Position numbers and translations under genes: made by a program
Source of the DNA: Capra hircus
Lineage: Eukaryota; Chordata; Mammalia; Artiodactyla; Bovidae
Reading direction: 5' to 3'
DNA: 64,000 bases
Assembly: GCF_001704415.2 (NCBI RefSeq)
Contig: NC_030824.1
Location: 36,637,022 to 36,701,021 of the forward strand
Notes under the pieces: generated by a model
What the model was told of the DNA's origin: nothing
Databases searched by the model: none
The model's input: only the letters and a program-made list of their open reading frames with translations
In this document: piece after piece, positions 59,020 to 64,000 of the stretch
How positions within the stretch are numbered: position 1 is the first letter of the stretch
Layout: every line of letters starts with the position of its first letter

Positions 59020-59650
59020 AGTGAGGGTACAGTGCTAAGTAAAAAAGTCAGAGAAAGATAAATACTATATGGTATCATTTATATGTGGAATCTTAAAAAA
59101 AAAAAAAAAAAACCAACAGATACTGTGTGCGTGCTAAGTCACTCCAGCCGTGTCCGACTCTTTGTGAACCCATGGACTATAGCCCGCCAGGCTCCTCTGT
59201 CCGTAGGATTCTCCAAGCAAGAATACTGGAATGGGTTGTCATTTCCTCCTCCAGGGGATCTTCCCAACCCAGGGATTGAACCCTTATCTCTTAAGTCTCC
59301 TGCACTGGTAAAGGCAGATTCTTTACCATTAGTGCCAATCTTTTTTTTCTTTTAAATAGCTACAGAGAGTAGAAAAGAAGTTGCTAGGGTCTGGGGAGTG
59401 GGGGAAATAAAGGTTAGTAAAAGGGCACTAACTTTAATTTTGTGACTCTAGTTGATAACACTGTATTGTACAGTTGAAATTTGCTAAGAGAGTAGAACTT
59501 AATGTTCACACCAAAAAAAAAAAAAAAGGCAAATGTGAGGTGATGCATGGGGGAAATCATTTCACAATGTACACGTACATGTATCAGAGCATCACACTGT
59601 AGACTTTAAATATCTTACAATTTCATTTGCCAATTATACCTCAAAGCTGG
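59020..59650 (+). mobile_element. L1 3' UTR, sense, split by a Bov-tA
   Basis: Left part has GAAAGATAAATACTATATGGTATCATTTATATGTGGAATCT, right part GTTGATAACACTGTATTGTACAG and AATTATACCTCAAAGCTGGGG with A-rich runs. Standard order of the L1 sense 3' UTR. Confidence 0.9.
59120..59340 (-). mobile_element. Bov-tA SINE inside L1
   Basis: Antisense copy, CTAAGTCACTCCAGCCGTG to GGCAGATTCTTTACCATTAG, immediately after an A18 or so run that probably was its landing site. Confidence 0.92.
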
Positions 59651-59679
59651 GGAAAAAAAAGTCAAAACCAGCCCCATAA

Positions 59680-59800
59680 CATAGGTGCTATTATTAGTTC
59701 CCATTTTACAGAGACTTTATGGAATTTATCTAAAGCCACAAGGCTTGCAAGTAGGACAAGGAGGATTCTAAGCTATCTCACAGCCACCGCACTTTATGGC
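59680..59800 (-). mobile_element. MIR SINE fragment, antisense
   Basis: CCCATTTTACAGAGACTTTATGG, AAAGCCACAAGGCTTGCAAGTAGG; reversed MIR core. Confidence 0.7.
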
Positions 59801-59804
59801 TTCT

Positions 59805-59955
59805 CCTGCTTGGGTTCTAACACCAGTTCCCTAACTCACCAGCTGCCTGATCTTGGGGAAAGTTGCTTAAAGTATGAGTCTCAATTGCCTCATTTGCAAA
59901 ACTTGGAATAACAATATCAGTACTGTAGGGGTTGTCATGAAAATGAAGTGTGAAG
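59805..59955 (+). mobile_element. MIR SINE fragment, sense
   Basis: CTGCCTGATCTTGGGGAAAGTTGC, CAATTGCCTCATTTGCAAAACTTGG, AATAACAATATCAGTACTGTAGGGGTTGTC follow the sense MIR order. Confidence 0.78.
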
Positions 59956-60282
59956 GGGACACCAGGGTGTCACAGCACCATGCCACCCACATCTTCTCTG
60001 CTCCCAAGCTGCTCCCTCTCTTCAGGTGTTCCTATTCTGATGTCAGATTCCATCATATAATCAATGCATACACTTCTGTTGATTCCCTAAAAAGATATTG
60101 CTTGGTAGTATCTCTTTGTATAAATGGCATCTATGAATCAAGGAAATAAATAATTTCCTTGTGCATTTGTTTTGTCTGGCTAGTGTATTGATAATTTAAG
60201 GAGCAAGAGACATATCTTGAATTTCTTTGAGTTCTCTCAAAGCCCAGTGTCGAATCTCACATTCTCTAAATACTCGATAAAC
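59956..60282. other. Intergenic, nothing recognised
   Basis: Unique-looking DNA. Confidence 0.35.
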
Positions 60283-60613
60283 AGTTGTGCTATGCTTAAT
60301 CGCTCAGTTGAGTCCGACTCTTTGGGACCACATGGACTGTAGTTTGCCAGGCTCCTCTGTCCATGGGGGTTCTCCAGGCAAGAGTTCTGAAGTGGGTTAC
60401 CATGCTCTCCTCCTGGGAATCTTCCCAACCCAGGGATTGAACCCAGGTCTCCTGCATTGTAGGCAGATTCTTTACCATCTGAGCCACCAGGGAAGCCCAA
60501 GAATACTGGACTGGGTAGCCTATTCCTTCTCCAGAGGATCTTCCTGACCCAGGAATGGAACCAGGGTCTCCTGCATTGCAAGCAGATTCTTTACCAGCTG
60601 AGCTACCAGGGCA
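60283..60613 (-). mobile_element. Bov-tA SINE with duplicated tRNA-like head
   Basis: Antisense. A full Bov-tA (to GAGCCACCAGGGAAGCCC at about 60498) is followed directly by AAGAATACTGGACTGGGTAGCC and a second head region ending GAGCTACCAGGG. Either a composite subfamily or one SINE inserted in another. Confidence 0.92.
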
Positions 60614-60689
60614 TATTAGTATTTGCCCATAAAAGCAAATACAGCAGCTCTGCACTGTGCTAAGTAAAAGATGCTTTTTTCCCACCCCC

Positions 60690-61200
60690 AGTGCAGGATT
60701 TGGAGCCAGCCAGGGTGAGACAGGCAGGGTGCATTCTCCTCCAGAGTCATTTTTCCTTCCATCAGAGAGTGGGGGAGGTGGGGGCCAGGGCAGGGGGCAG
60801 CACTTTCAGGAGGGTGTGGAGACAACAGCCACCCAGTTCTCGGCTGCCAAGTCCTCTGCGCCCAGCCTTGCCAGGTGATGCTGTAAGGAAGCAGAAGAGG
60901 CCATTAGCTGGAGGGTGAGGTGGGTGGACTTGTCTGGACGCGGCACTGAGCTCCAGAGTTGCAGAGTCCACAGGAAGACAGAAGGACACAGCTGAATTCT
61001 CTCCTCCGAGGTTTGGGGCACATGTGTGCTGGGCTTGCACATCCCGCCCCCGCTTGTGTGTGCTCAGTCATACAGTCGTGTCCGACCCTTTGCAGACGTG
61101 CTTCTGCCAACGTCTCGGCGGGGCTCGATGAGAGGACGGTCAGGAAGCAGCCCCGCTGGGAGAGAGGGCAGCTGTCTGCACCAGGGACAGGCTGAGCGCA
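60690..61200. other. GC-rich patch with G-quadruplex motif and a Bov-tA scrap
   Basis: A G-rich motif at 60771-60797 (tracts of 5, 5, 3 and 5 G) and moderate CpG density near 61080-61170 (CGTCTCGGCGGGGCTCGATG). A 45-base Bov-tA scrap (CAGTCATACAGTCGTGTCCGACC) lies at 61055-61098. Many overlapping frames on both strands are a by-product of GC content. Confidence 0.5.
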
Positions 61201-61449
61201 GGCCAGAGTGCCTGGAAACCAGAGCACTGCAGTGGTATCTTGTGGCTGCAGTTTTCCTGTCTCGCCCACTCAAGACTTGTATGACTCCTGCTGGAAAGCA
61301 AGCAAATCAACAAAAATTAACTCATCTGAAAGCTGGCCTGCTAAACCTCTGGCTGGAGACTATTCTTTCTCCCCTGAAATTAGTAAAGTTCCTAAATTGT
61401 TGATCTGTAAGTATGTGAAGTCCTGTCCTGACTTTGGAGACATTTTTGT

Positions 61450-61673
61450 TGTTGTTGTTTATTCCCTAAGTCATGTTCAACTCTTTGGGACCCTTAAACT
61501 GGAGCCTGGCAGGCTACTCTGTAACTGTAGCTATTCTCCAGGCAAGAATGCCAGAGTGGGTTGCCCTTTCCTAATCCAGGGGATCTTCCACACCCAGGGA
61601 CTCAACCTGTGTCTTGTGTGTCTGCTGCACTGGCAGGGGGATTCTTACCACTGAGCCGTCAGGGAACCCCAGG
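61450..61673 (-). mobile_element. Bov-tA SINE
   Basis: Antisense, TTGTTGTTGTTTATTCCC to GAGCCGTCAGGGAACCCC, with a scrambled middle (CTGTAACTGTAGCTATTCTCC). Confidence 0.92.
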
Positions 61674-62334
61674 GATGTTTTTAATTGCTCTTTAATGGTT
61701 TCAAAATTAGAAAGAGTAGATTGCCAGTTGTACCAGGATTACCTCCTCCTTTTTATTAAAAGGTGACAGGAATAACATTTGTGTGGCACACACTTCTGTC
61801 GTGTATCTACTGGCTTATAAATATTTTACACAATTACACTAATTGGATTTTGAAAAAGGTCAAGAGGTGCCCGGCTCCTGTTGCACACAGAGAAATGTCC
61901 CTTTGGGTTTCCAGGGGTTCTTTTTGTTTCTGTTTGCTTTTTCGTCTTTAGGTTCTGTTTTGATTGACAGGGCCCAATGCTGGGGTTGCTTATTGTGGGA
62001 AACCTGCTTTTCTTTGTGTATTTATAGAAATGGAAACGTGCTTCTGGATGAGCTCTGCTTCCTAATGAAAGGCAGCCCTATGTTTGGTTTCTCAAGTCAC
62101 TCAGCTCCTATTGGGAACTGTCCTCACCGTGGGAGTGACTGTGGCGGGTGGCCGCATTCCCCGCACCCACCGCCAGTCAGAGATTATTCGGTTTGTTAAT
62201 CAATAAAAGATAAACTCTTTTTCTGCACTTTGTGCTAGAAATGAACAATTATGACTCTTCTCAGATGTCAACCTCAGCCCTCTTCCTGTCCATTCTGCTG
62301 GATGACGATGTTGCCAGCTCCAGGGGCGGCACTT
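61674..62334. other. Intergenic, non-repetitive
   Basis: About 650 bases with no recognised transposon. TTGTTAATCAATAAAAGATAAA near 62193-62215 is a homeobox/forkhead-like AT-rich patch. Frames here have no known domain. Confidence 0.4.
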
Positions 62335-62370
62335 CCTGTGGGTTCGGCGCTCCCTGTGGGTTCACTGCTC
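62335..62370. repeat. Two-copy 18-base tandem repeat
   Basis: CCTGTGGGTTCGGCGCTC followed by CCTGTGGGTTCACTGCTC. Very short minisatellite. Confidence 0.9.
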
Positions 62371-62642
62371 CAAGCTCCTGGACTGAGTGCCTCCTGTGGG
62401 ACCTTGATGGTAATGATTCCTGGGAGCAAGGGCCTTTCCCCCTCCCGTGAGGTTTCCTTTCTTTCTGATCTGTTCCCTCAGTACCTAGTTGTTTCCTCCC
62501 CTCTCTGGATCTATCCCCCTTCTTCCAAAAGCATTCCTGAAGCCCCACTTTACCTCGTCTCTCCATGGATGAGATTCTGAATGGCATGACGGACTTTGGA
62601 AAACTGTTCAAGAATCATGTTTTCCAGAGTGTCTGCCTTGGG
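62371..62642. other. Intergenic, nothing recognised
   Basis: C/T-rich unique sequence. Confidence 0.35.
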
Positions 62643-62850
62643 CTGGGTATCCCGTGTGGCTCAGTGGTAAAGAATCTGCCTGCCAATGCAGGAGACTTGG
62701 TTCGATCCCTGGGTTGGGAAGATCCCATGGAGGAGGAAATGGCAACCCACTCCAGAATTCTTGTCTGGAGAATCCCCAGCAACACAGGAGCCTGGCAGGC
62801 TACAGTCCATGGAGTGGCAAACAGTTGGACACAACTTAGCGTTTAAACAA
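62643..62850 (+). mobile_element. Bov-tA SINE
   Basis: Sense copy, GGTATCCCGTGTGGCTCAG, B-box GGTTCGATCCC, tail GACACAACTTAGCGTTTAAACAACA. Confidence 0.94.
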
Positions 62851-63579
62851 CAGGTACCTTGGAACATTTCTTCTGAGAAACACTTTTCAATAAAAGGGGT
62901 GTCTGGACATTAAGGGAGAAGTTTCAAAACATATCTTTCTTTTGGACAGTTAACCTTGGTCAAAGTTAATATAAGCCTGGGAAAGGTCCTGTGTTTAAAA
63001 AATGACCAAGGAACCAATAGGAACAGAAAAGTTAAATGTAGTTTAACTGTGTTTAACCCACAATTTCCCAGATGACCTGTACTTGTTTGCTTCTTGGCGC
63101 TGGGGGCCTCCAGGACAGGCATTGGGAATCCCTGTCCTGGAGCATCCTGGCCACCTTCTAGGTCCAAGGAAGTCCTAGCAACTTAGCAGAACTGTTCCGT
63201 CAGGCTCCACAGAGCTGCATATGATCTCTATTACATTTAAATGTTTATGTTGTCGTCCTAAAGTAGGTAACACCTAGAAGTTGAATTGGATTATATTCTA
63301 AAAGCCTCATTATGCAGAGACTGTTCTGCTGGTGCCCATGAGAAGGGCCATTTGCTACCCTGGCTCAATCTAGGTAGTGAGTCTGGAGAGAGACAAACTG
63401 CAAATGTTGTAGAATAAGGCCAAGTGACAAGAAAGGCCTCTTGAGGAAACAGTACCCCTATCTGTGTCCTCTGTGGCATTTAAGTCAAGAAACTGGACTT
63501 GGTCAGTGCACTCAGGTGATCAGACTCAACACTGCTGACTCCCAATAGGAAGACTCACACACAGCAGCACATGGTGCCG
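62851..63579. other. Intergenic, nothing recognised
   Basis: Unique-looking DNA without exon signals. Confidence 0.4.
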
Positions 63580-64000
63580 GAGATGTGCAGCAACAGGAAC
63601 TCCCATTCACTCATGGTGGGAATGCAGATGGCACGGCTACTTTGGAAGGTGGACTGCAAGGAGAACAAAACGGTCAATCTTAAAGGAAATCAACCCTGAA
63701 TATTCACTGGAGAGACTGATACTGAAGCTGAAGTTCCAGTACTTTGGCCAATTGATGTGAAGAGCTGACTCATTAGAAAAGACACTGGTGCTGGGAAAGA
63801 TTGAAGGCAGGAGGGGAGAGGTGGTTGGATGCCATCACTGATTCAATGGACATGAGTTTGGGCAACCTCCTGGAGATGGTGAAGGACAGGGGAGCCTGGC
63901 ATGCTGCAGTCCATGGGGTTGCAAAGAGCCATGACTGAGCAACTCAACAACAACAACTTTGGAAGACAGTTTGGCAGTTCCCTACAAAACTAAATGTACT
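63580..64000 (+). mobile_element. L1 fragment, sense, split by BovB and running off the window
   Basis: AACTCCCATTCACTCATGGTGGGAATGCAGATGG on the left and GACAGTTTGGCAGTTCCC on the right are contiguous in L1 ORF2-end DNA; the piece between is a BovB insertion. Confidence 0.88.
63649..63955 (+). mobile_element. BovB 3' fragment with TSD inside L1
   Basis: Sense BovB tail: GGTCAATCTTAAAGGAAATC, TACTTTGGCCAATTGATGTG, GAGTTTGGGCAACC and an (AAC)n tail. Perfect duplication ACTTTGGAAG at 63639-63648 and 63956-63965. Confidence 0.96.

Noticed and set aside
60691..61403. Cluster of overlapping frames on both strands as a gene
   Set aside because: GC-rich sequence lowers stop density; frames overlap in all directions, include a SINE scrap and show no domain.
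1..64000. Prokaryotic-style systems (operons, CRISPR arrays, phage, IS elements)
   Set aside because: The repeat families, splice signals and an AFG2A exon show this is ruminant nuclear DNA; no direct-repeat/spacer arrays or gene clusters exist.

Overview
This is vertebrate nuclear DNA from a bovid ruminant. The diagnostic sign is the repeat content: RTE-clade BovB LINEs, tRNA-Glu-derived Bov-tA SINEs, dimeric Bov-A2 elements with CAG tails and older cetartiodactyl CHR-type SINEs, on an AT-rich, CpG-poor background. Cattle, buffalo, sheep and goat cannot be told apart by eye. There are no operons, CRISPR arrays, phage or bacterial features.

Only one protein-coding exon can be supported: the terminal coding exon of AFG2A (SPATA5), plus strand, 43973-44149. 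It has a normal splice acceptor, a stop codon and a roughly 740-base 3' UTR with two AATAAA signals. No other AFG2A exon was recognised, so positions 1-43972 are read as part of the gene's last intron, and everything after about 44890 as intergenic. In mammals the next gene downstream is SPRY1 (known synteny, not seen here), so the 3' part may hold SPRY1 regulatory DNA. By recalled synteny the locus would lie on cattle/sheep chromosome 17.

Layout. 1-1199: a 5'-truncated BovB. 2020-7760: old antisense L1s, one split by a SINE and by a BovB 3' end. 8-13 kb: a run of Bov-tA SINEs. 13-32 kb: mostly old unique DNA with MIR, L1, hAT and CHR fossils and three TSD-flanked SINEs. 31.7-34.8 kb: a dense G-quadruplex motif, an isolated CpG cluster with a GC box, and a TATA-like site. 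36961-39813: a BovB carrying two later insertions, all three with visible target-site duplications. 39.8-44.9 kb: mostly unique DNA and the AFG2A end. 45-64 kb: SINE/L1-rich intergenic DNA with non-repetitive islands, the best at 53.8-54.1 kb, that look like conserved noncoding elements.

No new biological system was found. The items most worth following up are the CpG cluster/cryptic promoter near 33.2-34.2 kb, the candidate conserved elements, the diverged repeat pair at 16.5/18.9 kb and the nested transposon stratigraphy.
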